Below, piece after piece: positions 1 to 6,708 of a stretch of 9,160 nucleotides of DNA. Each line of letters opens with the position of its first letter. Position 1 is the stretch's first letter. Made by a program: the position numbers and the translations under genes. This DNA comes from Thermoplasmata archaeon. GTDB lineage: Archaea > Thermoplasmatota > Thermoplasmata > JAGHBH01. The notes under the pieces are model-generated. The model saw only the letters and a list, made by a program, of their open reading frames with translations. It was not told where the DNA came from and did not search any database. The DNA lies in assembly GCA_030673205.1 (NCBI GenBank), contig DAOVJP010000036.1, positions 1 to 9,160 of the forward strand. The letters are read 5' to 3'.

Positions 1-4
1 CCAT
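1..4 (-). CDS. Start codon of a divergent gene running off the left edge
   Basis: On the - strand an ATG lies at 4-2, preceded by AAGGAG (+ strand ctcctt, 13-18) with an 8-nt spacer. That is an almost ideal Shine-Dalgarno arrangement. Only the start codon and one further base are inside the window, so nothing can be said about the product. If real, this gene is divergent from folP and the two share the roughly 100-bp control region that follows. The call rests only on the ribosome-binding site and could be chance. Confidence 0.45.
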
Positions 5-12
5 GATCTTTG

Positions 13-18
13 CTCCTT
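13..18 (-). promoter_or_regulatory. Ribosome-binding site of the divergent left-edge gene
   Basis: The - strand reads AAGGAG eight bases before an ATG at 4-2, a near-perfect complement to the 3' end of archaeal 16S rRNA. It is the main support for a gene leaving the window to the left. Confidence 0.45.
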
Positions 19-47
19 GTTCAATGAGTCTTGAGTCTATGAACCGC

Positions 48-64
48 GCACGTACATAACGTGC
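48..64. promoter_or_regulatory. Perfect 6-bp inverted repeat between divergent genes (possible operator)
   Basis: GCACGT (48-53) and ACGTGC (59-64) are perfect inverted arms separated by five bases. The palindrome sits in the short stretch between the left-edge gene and folP, directly before a T-rich TATA-like run (about 66-75, ctatttttttt type). A dimeric regulator could bind here, but no regulator is identifiable and a 6-bp arm could arise by chance. Confidence 0.3.
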
Positions 65-197
65 ACTATTTTTTTGCGGCCTTAGGAGGGGTTGCTCCCT
101 TAACAGAAACCGTGAAAACATCTGTCATCTGGACAACGCCGAAGCGGCCGTTCGTTCCCTCTCCATTCTGGGCGCAGACCCGGAAGGCGTATGCATA

Positions 198-1292
198 ATG
201 GGACCGAAGACCCGCTCGTACACTCTCCACGCCAGCGGGCTGCAGGTTGCTGCGGCCAACATACTCAAACAAGAGATGCTGGCCATAGGCGGAGAGGCTG
301 CCATAGCCCGGGGCACTGTGAACTGCTCCGTGGAGAAGAGCGATGCTATCATGCACGCGACCTTGAAGCAATACCATCAACTCGTGGGAAAACTGGGCCA
401 ACAGCCCTTTGGCCTCAAAGAACTGGCAGAGGGCATAGAAGGGGCGCTGGAGGCCGCAGAGAACGGGCCTGTCCCGTTCAAGACGGGAGCGCTCACCATC
501 CCTTCTCCCCATCCCCTCATCATGGGCATATTGAACGTCACACCGGACAGCTTCAGCGATGGCGGCCAGTATATCGATCGAGAGAGAGCAGTGGAGCATG
601 CGCGAAGGATGATGGAGAAAGGGGCGGACATGGTGGACATAGGAGGGGAAAGCACCCGCCCCTTCTCAGAGGGTGTTTCGGCCAGCGAAGAGTGGGAGAG
701 GGTGGGGCCAGTTATAGCTCAGCTCGCTGACGAATGCCCACTATCAGTGGATACCTGTAAGGGAGAGGTGGCCCGAAGGGCATTGGAGGCTGGCGCAGTG
801 ATGATAAACAATGTTACCGCCGGAAGCGATCCCGTGCTCTTGAAAGCGGTGACAGAGCAGGATGCCGCGCTGGTGCTGATGCACATGAAGGGAACACCCA
901 GGGATATGCAGGAGAACCCAGAGTACGAGGATGTGGTGAGGGAAGTGTGCCAGTTTCTACAGGAACGGGTGGAGAGGGCAAAGGAGGCAGGGGTTAGGAA
1001 GATAATACTCGATCCGGGCATAGGCTTTGGGAAGACCATGGAGCACAACCTAACGCTCCTGCGTGGCCTGGACAGCATAAGGAGCCTTGGCTACCCAGTG
1101 TTGGTGGGTGCATCCAGGAAGAGCTTCATAGGCGAGGTGCTGGATCTCGGGGTGGAAGAGCGTTCGGAAGGATCGTTAGCCGCCCTTTCTATAGCAGTGG
1201 CAAAGGGCGTCGACATTTTGCGTGTCCACGATGTCCGCGAATCGTACAGGGCGGCGATGATGGCTGCCGCGATACGGGATGAACACACCTAG
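198..1292 (+). CDS. folP: Dihydropteroate synthase
   Basis: Condenses 6-hydroxymethyl-dihydropterin pyrophosphate with p-aminobenzoate to give dihydropteroate in cytosolic folate-type cofactor synthesis. From the ATG at 198 it has 364 residues. An N-terminal domain of about 100 residues (with ANILKQEML and GGEAA) is of the kind found in the long form of the family. The TIM barrel follows: GILNVTPDSFSDGG (110-123), DIGGESTRP, the SVDT strand, NNVTAG, LMHMKGTP, DPGIGFGKT and GASRKSF. All the usual substrate-binding loops are present. The start is uncertain: the reading frame is open from 60, and the codons just before 198 (reading GADPEGVCIMGPK across it) resemble the family N terminus, yet contain no ATG, GTG or TTG. 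The true N terminus may therefore lie about 30 codons upstream. A T-run at 1310-1314 follows the stop and may end transcription. Confidence 0.93.
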   Translation: MGPKTRSYTLHASGLQVAAANILKQEMLAIGGEAAIARGTVNCSVEKSDAIMHATLKQYHQLVGKLGQQPFGLKELAEGIEGALEAAENGPVPFKTGALTIPSPHPLIMGILNVTPDSFSDGGQYIDRERAVEHARRMMEKGADMVDIGGESTRPFSEGVSASEEWERVGPVIAQLADECPLSVDTCKGEVARRALEAGAVMINNVTAGSDPVLLKAVTEQDAALVLMHMKGTPRDMQENPEYEDVVREVCQFLQERVERAKEAGVRKIILDPGIGFGKTMEHNLTLLRGLDSIRSLGYPVLVGASRKSFIGEVLDLGVEERSEGSLAALSIAVAKGVDILRVHDVRESYRAAMMAAAIRDEHT

Positions 1293-1339
1293 CAAAAGGC
1301 GCCAATAACTTTTTCTCCTCCTGCGTCTTTATAGAGCCC

Positions 1340-1343
1340 GGAG
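1340..1343 (+). promoter_or_regulatory. Ribosome-binding site of the TPR protein gene
   Basis: GGAG lies seven bases before the ATG at 1351 and fixes that start. The 58-bp gap after folP also holds a T-run (1310-1314), so the TPR gene may be transcribed separately; no convincing TATA box at the right distance was seen. Confidence 0.55.
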
Positions 1344-1350
1344 AAGAGCC

Positions 1351-2598
1351 ATGCCGTACATCGAACTCATAAACAGAGTGATGAAAGAACAGATGGGAGC
1401 TAAGGGCCTGGCCATTGTGAAGAGCCAATTGAAGAACCTGAGATTGGAGGAGATAGAGATCAGTGTGGAGAACCTCCCCGCATTGGCCCGGGCTATTTCC
1501 GAGGCCGTGGTAGCCATCTCCACCAGAGAGAAGGCAAAGATGGTCTATTGGGAGTTGTTCAAACTCCTGGATATAGAGAGCATCGTGGACGGAACCGAGG
1601 ATCCCGCCCTCAAGGCCGCACAACTGGCAGATCTGGGGGACGCCATGTCGTATGCAGGGGAAAGCGAGAAGGCGCTGGAATACTACCGTCAGATACCGGA
1701 CACCAGGGCGCCTGGTGCCACGACCATGGCGGAGATAAAGGAGGGGGAGCTCCATGACAGCACGAACCAGCAGAAGGAGGCAAGGGAGCATTTCGAGACG
1801 GCTGTGAGGATAGCCAAGGAGAATGGCAACTTCTATATGGAAGCCCTGGCGCACAAGGGTATCGGGCACTCATGCTGGAGGACTGGCGAGTATCCGGAAG
1901 CCATAGAGAGGTTCAACAAGGCGATCAGCGTCGCCATGCTTGTGGATGACCAGGACCTCATTGCCAAACTCTACATAGACATAGGGCTCGTCCACCAGGC
2001 CACGGGACTGAATAACGAGGCCATAGCCAAGTTCCAAGAGGCAATAGATATACTAAAGGAAGCGGGGAACTATGATGAACTAGCCCGCGCGTACAACAAC
2101 CTGGGAGAGGCGTATAAGGAAGCGAATGATAGGAACAAGGCCCTAGAGAGCTACCAGAATTGCCTGGAGGCCGCGGAAAAGGTGAAGAATGACGTATTCA
2201 AAGCCTTTGCACTATTGAACTCGGCCGAATGTTATGCCCGCTCTGGCTTCTTAGAGGAGGCCACTGAGACCCTGGAAAAGGGCAGGAAGAGCGCGGAGGA
2301 ACTGGGGGATGAATATCTCATCAGCAGCATATATCTGATCAACGGGATCATATCCACACACAAAGAAGAATGGGAGAGCGCGGAGGAGAACTACGAGAAG
2401 GCCATAGCGCTCTTGAAGGATCTGGGCTATCCCTATGAACTGGCAATAAATACTTTTGAATACGCCCGGATGCTGAGAAAGAAGGGAGAAGTGGAGAGAG
2501 CGAAGGAGAAGCTCCTTGGGTCCAGAGAGATAGCCATAGGTCTTTCCTCCACGCTGCTCATAGGAGATATAGACGCCGAGCTTGAGAAGCTGGGATAG
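1351..2598 (+). CDS. TPR-repeat protein of unknown function
   Basis: A 415-residue protein, probably cytosolic, with no signal peptide or membrane segment. Residues 1-80 form a separate helical N-terminal region that I cannot name with confidence. From about 88 to 397 there are eight tetratricopeptide repeats with the usual small/aromatic pattern (for example LGEAY followed by KALESY). Repeats 2 to 8 begin near residues 124, 164, 204, 244, 284, 324 and 364, an exact 40-residue register with no insertions, longer than the classical 34. TPR solenoids bind partner proteins or peptides, so a scaffold role is likely, but partner and pathway are unknown. GGAG seven bases upstream supports the start. 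It ends 10 bp before dys, so those two genes may be co-transcribed. Confidence 0.85.
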   Translation: MPYIELINRVMKEQMGAKGLAIVKSQLKNLRLEEIEISVENLPALARAISEAVVAISTREKAKMVYWELFKLLDIESIVDGTEDPALKAAQLADLGDAMSYAGESEKALEYYRQIPDTRAPGATTMAEIKEGELHDSTNQQKEAREHFETAVRIAKENGNFYMEALAHKGIGHSCWRTGEYPEAIERFNKAISVAMLVDDQDLIAKLYIDIGLVHQATGLNNEAIAKFQEAIDILKEAGNYDELARAYNNLGEAYKEANDRNKALESYQNCLEAAEKVKNDVFKAFALLNSAECYARSGFLEEATETLEKGRKSAEELGDEYLISSIYLINGIISTHKEEWESAEENYEKAIALLKDLGYPYELAINTFEYARMLRKKGEVERAKEKLLGSREIAIGLSSTLLIGDIDAELEKLG

Positions 2599-2608
2599 GG
2601 AATCGATC

Positions 2609-3544
2609 ATGACCAGGAAACTTCTACCAGTTAAGGACGTACATGTGGATGGGAACACCACTGTATCGCAGCTCATGGAAGCCTTTGGTGACGCTGGTGG
2701 TTTTACCGCCTCCAAACTGGCCACGGCCGCCGACATACTGGAGAGGATGAACAAGGAGGAGTGCACACGCTTCTTTTCCTTTCCCGCCTGCATATGCGCC
2801 ACCGGCACCCGAGGCATCATACGTGATATGGTCAAAGAGAAGATGGTGGATGTCATCATTACCACCTGCGGCACACTGGATCATGACCTGGCCCGCATCT
2901 CCAGAGATTATTACCAGGGCACGTTCATGGCGGATGACGCCGCCCTCCACCGGGAGGGTATCAATCGTCTGGGGAACGTGTTCGTGCCGAATGATAGCTA
3001 TGGAATAGTACTGGAAGAGATGATGCAACCCATACTTCACCAGCTGTGGGACGAAGGGCACAGGGAATGGAACACCAAGGACATCATATGGGAGTTCGGC
3101 AAAAGGGTGGGCACGGAGGATAGTATATTGTACTGGGCCCACAAGAACCGCATTCCCATATATGTGCCAGGGATAACAGATGGAGCATTCGGCTGCCAGT
3201 TGTGGATGTTCTACCAGACCCACCGCGACCTGAGAATAGACATTTTGAAGGACGAACAGGAACTCTCTGACATCGTGTTCGATGCCAAGAAGACCGGGGC
3301 GCTGATGCTCGGTGGAGGCATAAGCAAACACCACACCATCTGGTGGAACCAGTTCAGGGACGGCTTGGATTATGCGGTGTTCATGACAACGGCGGATGAA
3401 TCCGACGGCTCTCTCTCAGGAGCCAGGGTAAGGGAGGCGGTGTCATGGGGAAAGGTGAAAGAGGAGGCGAAGTACGTAACGGTAGAGGGGGATGTGACTG
3501 TTCTACTCCCCCTGGTCATCGCCGCCCTCAAAGACAGGCTCTAG
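2609..3544 (+). CDS. dys: Deoxyhypusine synthase
   Basis: Transfers the 4-aminobutyl group of spermidine, in an NAD-dependent reaction, to one lysine of translation factor aIF5A, the first step of hypusine formation. The 311-residue length is normal for archaea. Family segments are seen in order: GGFTASKLA, SFPACICATGTRG, TTCGTLDHDLAR, RLGNVFVPNDSYG, DSILYWAHKN, GITDGAFGCQLW, GGGISKHHTIWWN, DGSLSGARVREAVSWGK and VTVEGDVTVLLPL. Lys240 in the SKHH motif matches the catalytic lysine that carries the aminobutyl intermediate. An upstream in-frame TTG at 2582 would extend the protein into the TPR gene; the ATG at 2609, after a weak AGGGA, fits the family N terminus better. The 3' end overlaps the convergent trmJ by 42 bp. 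Confidence 0.96.
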   Translation: MTRKLLPVKDVHVDGNTTVSQLMEAFGDAGGFTASKLATAADILERMNKEECTRFFSFPACICATGTRGIIRDMVKEKMVDVIITTCGTLDHDLARISRDYYQGTFMADDAALHREGINRLGNVFVPNDSYGIVLEEMMQPILHQLWDEGHREWNTKDIIWEFGKRVGTEDSILYWAHKNRIPIYVPGITDGAFGCQLWMFYQTHRDLRIDILKDEQELSDIVFDAKKTGALMLGGGISKHHTIWWNQFRDGLDYAVFMTTADESDGSLSGARVREAVSWGKVKEEAKYVTVEGDVTVLLPLVIAALKDRL

Positions 3545-4282
3545 CTCGGGGTCGATATCGGGCACGTCTTTTCCCCCCAAGAGCTCCAATTTGTGTTTTG
3601 CCGTCCTCAAAACCCCGCTGAACGTGTGAAACTCCCATCTGGTGAGCACCGCCCGCCCGATGATGCGTCTGAACATCACCGATGTCTTCTCCCTCCTGTG
3701 CTTCGGGTATCGCTCGGCCTCCATCAGCTCGTCGAAGAAACGAAATAGGGTCTCGCGTTCATGGCCGGTTGCAAGCCGCATATTCGGGCGTGTGTCCTTT
3801 TCTGTATCGCGGCTCAGTTCATACAACAGCACCGCGACCGCGTGAGAGAGGTTCAGGATGGGGTATTCGGGACTCGTTGGGATATTGACGAGCACATCGC
3901 AGAGGTTGAGCTCCTCGTTGTACAATCCCCAGTTCTCCCTGCCGAATACAAGGGCCACTCTTCCCTCTCCGCCCCCTATCTTCTCCGATAGTTCCCACGG
4001 CATCACGGGTATGCGCACGAACGCCTTTTCCTTGGTGGTCAGCGATCCGCTGGTGGCTGCCACATAGGAACAATCCTCTATGGCTTCCTTCAATGTCGCA
4101 TATTCCTTTCTGGAATTCAGAACATCCTCCGCATGCATGGAGAGCCGCCAGGCTTCCACCCCCACCTCGCAGGGGTTGACGAGCCTCAGATCCGTTACTC
4201 CAAAATTCTTCATCGCCCTGCAGATGGAACCGATATTCCCCTCGAACTTGGGCTCCACCGCAATGATGACATACTCGGGCAT
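3503..4282 (-). CDS. trmJ: tRNA 2'-O-methyltransferase, TrmJ-like (SPOUT class)
   Basis: Uses S-adenosylmethionine to methylate a ribose 2'-hydroxyl in the tRNA anticodon loop; position 32 is the known target of TrmJ relatives. The 259-residue protein has the SPOUT signatures: PKFEGNIGSICRAMKNFG (11-28) with the conserved Asn and Arg, HAEDVL (50-55), ATSG, VFGREN (112-117) and PEYPILNLSHAVA (138-150), the last two forming the knotted SAM-binding region. The C-terminal half is helical and charged, as in the family. The ATG directly follows the pyrH stop codon, and GGTGA (4288-4292 on the - strand) lies five bases before it within the end of pyrH, so translation is probably coupled. The last 42 bp overlap dys on the opposite strand. 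Exact substrate specificity (cytidine or any nucleoside) cannot be read from sequence. Confidence 0.92.
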   Translation of the reverse strand: MPEYVIIAVEPKFEGNIGSICRAMKNFGVTDLRLVNPCEVGVEAWRLSMHAEDVLNSRKEYATLKEAIEDCSYVAATSGSLTTKEKAFVRIPVMPWELSEKIGGGEGRVALVFGRENWGLYNEELNLCDVLVNIPTSPEYPILNLSHAVAVLLYELSRDTEKDTRPNMRLATGHERETLFRFFDELMEAERYPKHRREKTSVMFRRIIGRAVLTRWEFHTFSGVLRTAKHKLELLGGKDVPDIDPELEPVFEGGDDQGE

Positions 4283-4966
4283 CTAATTCACCAAAGTTCC
4301 ACTGGATGCATCCCCCTCGATAGCCTGCTGGAGCGCATCGAGATCGGTGCCATCCACTATGATCAGAGGTATTTTGAGCTCGGCCATCAGCCTGGTTCCC
4401 TTGGGGTCGAAGGGCACATGTGCCCCGGCCTTTCCCTCTGCATCTTTGACCAGTTTCAAGAGCTTTGCATAGGAGATGTGCTCCATCCTCCGGGCCTTTG
4501 GATCCTTATAGGGGTCGGCGGTGTACACTCCATCCACGCTGGTGGCGTTGACCAGCAGTTCGGCCCCAACCTCCCGGGCCAACAAGGCGGATACGTGGTC
4601 CGTGGTATGTCCCGGAACCGTGCCGCCCATGACCACCAGATCATGGTTCTTCCCCAACGCGTGAGCCCCCTTCACCGTCTTCGGTATCCTTTCAGGCAGA
4701 TTTCTGTCCGCCAACGCCAATCGCAAGAGGTCGGCATTGAGCCTGGTGAATTCTATGCCTACTCTGTCCAGATGACGCTCCTCCGCCCCCAGATTTCGAC
4801 CAAAGCCGATATACGTTCTGGCATACCGCCCTCCACCAACCACCACATAGAGCTTGCGCTTCTCCGACATATCATCAAGGAGCGCGGCAATGTCTATGAC
4901 ACTATCCACATCGCTGGCCTTCGGCACCAATATGGAGCCGCCGATGGAAACCACAACGGGCTGCAT
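4283..4966 (-). CDS. pyrH: Uridylate (UMP) kinase, archaeal type
   Basis: Phosphorylates UMP to UDP with ATP in pyrimidine nucleotide synthesis. It belongs to the amino acid kinase fold, not the P-loop kinases. The 227-residue protein shows SIGGSILVP (7-15), VVVGGGRYAR (41-50), VGIEFTRLNADLL (69-81), VMGGTVPGHTTDHV (112-125) and LVNATSVDGVYTADP (138-152), the order and spacing of archaeal PyrH. The frame also has an upstream ATG at 5017, but it adds 17 residues unlike the family, so the ATG at 4966 is chosen. No Shine-Dalgarno sequence precedes it; the leader is a pyrimidine tract with a T-rich element about 20-26 bases upstream, which could mean a leaderless transcript. It is followed without a gap by trmJ. 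The 98-bp gap from lat argues for its own promoter. Confidence 0.9.
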   Translation of the reverse strand: MQPVVVSIGGSILVPKASDVDSVIDIAALLDDMSEKRKLYVVVGGGRYARTYIGFGRNLGAEERHLDRVGIEFTRLNADLLRLALADRNLPERIPKTVKGAHALGKNHDLVVMGGTVPGHTTDHVSALLAREVGAELLVNATSVDGVYTADPYKDPKARRMEHISYAKLLKLVKDAEGKAGAHVPFDPKGTRLMAELKIPLIIVDGTDLDALQQAIEGDASSGTLVN

Positions 4967-5064
4967 AAGGGAGGGTAGGAGGGGAGGATAGAAAAGGGTT
5001 GTGGGGGTGTGCGGCATTAAGGGATGTTATCATTGCCGAACCCAGCGCATCAGGGACTGTCACT

Positions 5065-6378
5065 TCAGCTCTTCATACCTCGTATCACGCCTTCCACTAT
5101 GTCCAATCCTTCATCCAATCCCTCTCGGGTAACATCCATGGGAGGGCGGAATCGTATGGTCTTGGCACCGCATCCGAGTATGAGAAGACCTTGCTTGTAG
5201 GCCTCCTTGTTGAAGCGGTTCCTATCCTCCGTGGTCGGGAGATCGAAGGCACACATGAGTCCCTTCCCGCGGGGGTTGGACATCATGGGGTGGGTGGTGG
5301 CCATCTCATGCAGGCGTTCGAGGAGGCGCTTTCCTTCCTTGGCGGCGTTCTCCAACAGACGTTCCTCTTTCATTATCTTGATATACTGGGTGGCACGGAC
5401 CATGTCCACCAGGTTCCCGCCCCATGTGCTGTTTATCCTGCTGGAGATCTTGAACACGTTGTCCTCTACATCCTCCACCCTCTTGGATACACAGCACCCA
5501 CAGGTCTGGCTCTTCTTACCAAAGGCTATGGCGTCCGGTTTGAATCCGTAGTGCTGGTATGCCCACCACTTGCCCGTGATCCCCATCCCGCTCTGTACCT
5601 CATCAAGAATGAAGAACAGGTCATGCTCGTCGCATAGCTTGCGGACGGCCTGGAAATATTCCGGGCGGAAGTGGTTATCTCCTCCCTCTGCCTGTATAGG
5701 CTCCATTATGAAGGCCGACAACTGTTTTCCGTGCTTGTCTATTGCCTCCCTTATCTGGCTGAGGCTCTTCTCCTCCGCCTCTATGGCGTTTTCCAAGTTC
5801 TCCCCTTCCAATGGGAAGGTGATCTTGGGGTTCGATACCCTGGGCCAGTCGAATTTGGGGAAGTACATTATCTTCTCCTTCTGGAAGGTGTTGGTGAGGC
5901 TGAGTGTGTACCCGGTCCTCCCGTGAAACGCCTCCTCCAGGTGGATGACCCCGCCTTCGCAGCCCTCCATTCCTTCGGCCACGTTCTTCCTCCATTTCCA
6001 GTCGAATGCGGCCTTCAATGCGTTCTCAACGCCCAATGCGCCCCCGCTCACATAGAAGTGGTGGGGAAGGTCGGGGGGAGCGATGGAAGCGAAGGTCTCC
6101 ACGAATTCCGCATACTCCGGCGTGTATATGTCTCCGTTAGTGGGCTTGCTCCTCGCTATCCGTCCTATGTTCCGGGAGAATTCAGGATCGCTCATCCGGG
6201 GGTGGTTCATCCCGAGGGGCGAAGAGGCGAAGAAGCTGAAGAAATCCAGGAATGTTCTGTCGTATCTGGAATCATGTATGTGCATCCCATGGCTCTTTTC
6301 CATATCCAATACGAGGTCGTATCCGTCGGCCAACACATGTTTTTTCAATATCTCATGTACCTGTTTCGGGTCTACCAT
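5065..6378 (-). CDS. lat: L-lysine 6-transaminase (lysine epsilon-aminotransferase)
   Basis: PLP-dependent class III aminotransferase that moves the epsilon-amino group of lysine to 2-oxoglutarate, giving 2-aminoadipate 6-semialdehyde, which cyclises to piperideine-6-carboxylate. The 437 residues resemble mycobacterial and actinobacterial Lat along the whole length: FFSFFASSPLGMNHPRM, GDIYTPEYAEFVETF, SGGALGVENALKAAFDWKWR, AFHGRTGYTLSLTNT, FPKFDWPR, EPIQAEGGDNHFRPEY, LDEVQSGMG (Asp259 should bind the pyridine nitrogen), AFGKKSQTCG (Lys288/289, one forming the Schiff base), NSTWGGNLVDMVRA and GLMCAFDLPTT. The frame continues upstream to an ATG at 6450, but the ATG at 6378 is chosen because GGAG lies nine bases before it, a TATA-like box lies at 6432-6438 within that extension, and the length then fits the family. 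A catabolic role is likely; no other lysine gene is nearby. Confidence 0.93.
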   Translation of the reverse strand: MVDPKQVHEILKKHVLADGYDLVLDMEKSHGMHIHDSRYDRTFLDFFSFFASSPLGMNHPRMSDPEFSRNIGRIARSKPTNGDIYTPEYAEFVETFASIAPPDLPHHFYVSGGALGVENALKAAFDWKWRKNVAEGMEGCEGGVIHLEEAFHGRTGYTLSLTNTFQKEKIMYFPKFDWPRVSNPKITFPLEGENLENAIEAEEKSLSQIREAIDKHGKQLSAFIMEPIQAEGGDNHFRPEYFQAVRKLCDEHDLFFILDEVQSGMGITGKWWAYQHYGFKPDAIAFGKKSQTCGCCVSKRVEDVEDNVFKISSRINSTWGGNLVDMVRATQYIKIMKEERLLENAAKEGKRLLERLHEMATTHPMMSNPRGKGLMCAFDLPTTEDRNRFNKEAYKQGLLILGCGAKTIRFRPPMDVTREGLDEGLDIVEGVIRGMKS

Positions 6379-6387
6379 ATAGTCACG

Positions 6388-6391
6388 CTCC
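6388..6391 (-). promoter_or_regulatory. Ribosome-binding site deciding the lat start
   Basis: GGAG on the - strand sits nine bases before the ATG at 6378. With the TATA-like box further upstream it favours this start over the in-frame ATGs at 6450 and 6432. Confidence 0.5.
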
Positions 6392-6431
6392 ACATCATGC
6401 CCAGGGACGCGACACCATGCAACCTCCCCCA

Positions 6432-6438
6432 TAAAAAG
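6432..6438 (-). promoter_or_regulatory. TATA-like box of lat
   Basis: The - strand reads CTTTTTA within an otherwise GC-rich stretch. A start of transcription about 26 bases downstream would fall near 6409, leaving a leader of about 30 bases that contains the GGAG before the ATG at 6378. Only the distance and base pattern support it. Confidence 0.4.
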
Positions 6439-6623
6439 ATGGCGGAACATCCTGCATTTGGTTCAGTTCCGCCCTCCTCCTTCTAGAAAGAAAGAGATGT
6501 GAGGAGTAGTAGGTCATCAAAGGAACCGCCCAAAGGACATTTCGTCCGACAATATCTCTCTTTTCACTCCACATTTATTTCGTTATTCCAAGCACACAAA
6601 TCGAATATCGCCAACGTCAACCA

Positions 6624-6650
6624 AACAATACCGCCCATAGGGGTATTGTT
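6624..6650. repeat. Hairpin with 9-bp perfect arms
   Basis: AACAATACC (6624-6632) and GGTATTGTT (6642-6650) are perfect inverted arms around a 9-base loop that could add two more pairs. It lies about 57 bp beyond the SIR2 stop. No U-run follows on either strand, so a standard terminator is not indicated. Its right arm is exactly where the 67-bp direct repeat begins. Confidence 0.6.
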
Positions 6651-6708
6651 GCGTTAAGGTTGGTACACTGAGAGAAGATTCTTTGAAATTTGGCCAGTGT
6701 CAGACATT
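6642..6708. repeat. Diverged 67-bp direct repeat, copy 1
   Basis: Aligned by eye without gaps to 7998-8064 (constant offset 1356). About 44 of 67 positions agree, with identical cores GGTATTGT and TTAAGGTTGGT plus CACT, and a closing GTCAGACATT against GTCTGACGTT. It ends at the stop codon of the SIR2 gene. The agreement is well above chance for two intergenic stretches. Confidence 0.65.

Larger units (their letters stand above)
6379..6706. other. Intergenic stretch at the composition boundary
   Basis: About 330 bp without a convincing gene. The part next to lat holds its likely promoter. From about 6480 the sequence turns AT-rich. It holds a 9-bp inverted repeat (6624-6650), the first copy of a 67-bp direct repeat (6642-6708), and a short inverted repeat ACACTG/CAGTGT (6666-6671 and 6694-6699, approximate). 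No clear T-rich terminator for the SIR2 gene was seen on the - strand. Confidence 0.6.

Noticed and set aside
66..599. 177-codon frame on the - strand opposite folP
   Set aside because: Lies antisense to a strongly conserved dihydropteroate synthase and has no family features; a shadow of GC-rich coding.
6379..6450. N-terminal extension of lat from the ATG at 6450
   Set aside because: The extension contains the likely TATA box and ribosome-binding site of the shorter gene and adds 24 residues absent from the family.
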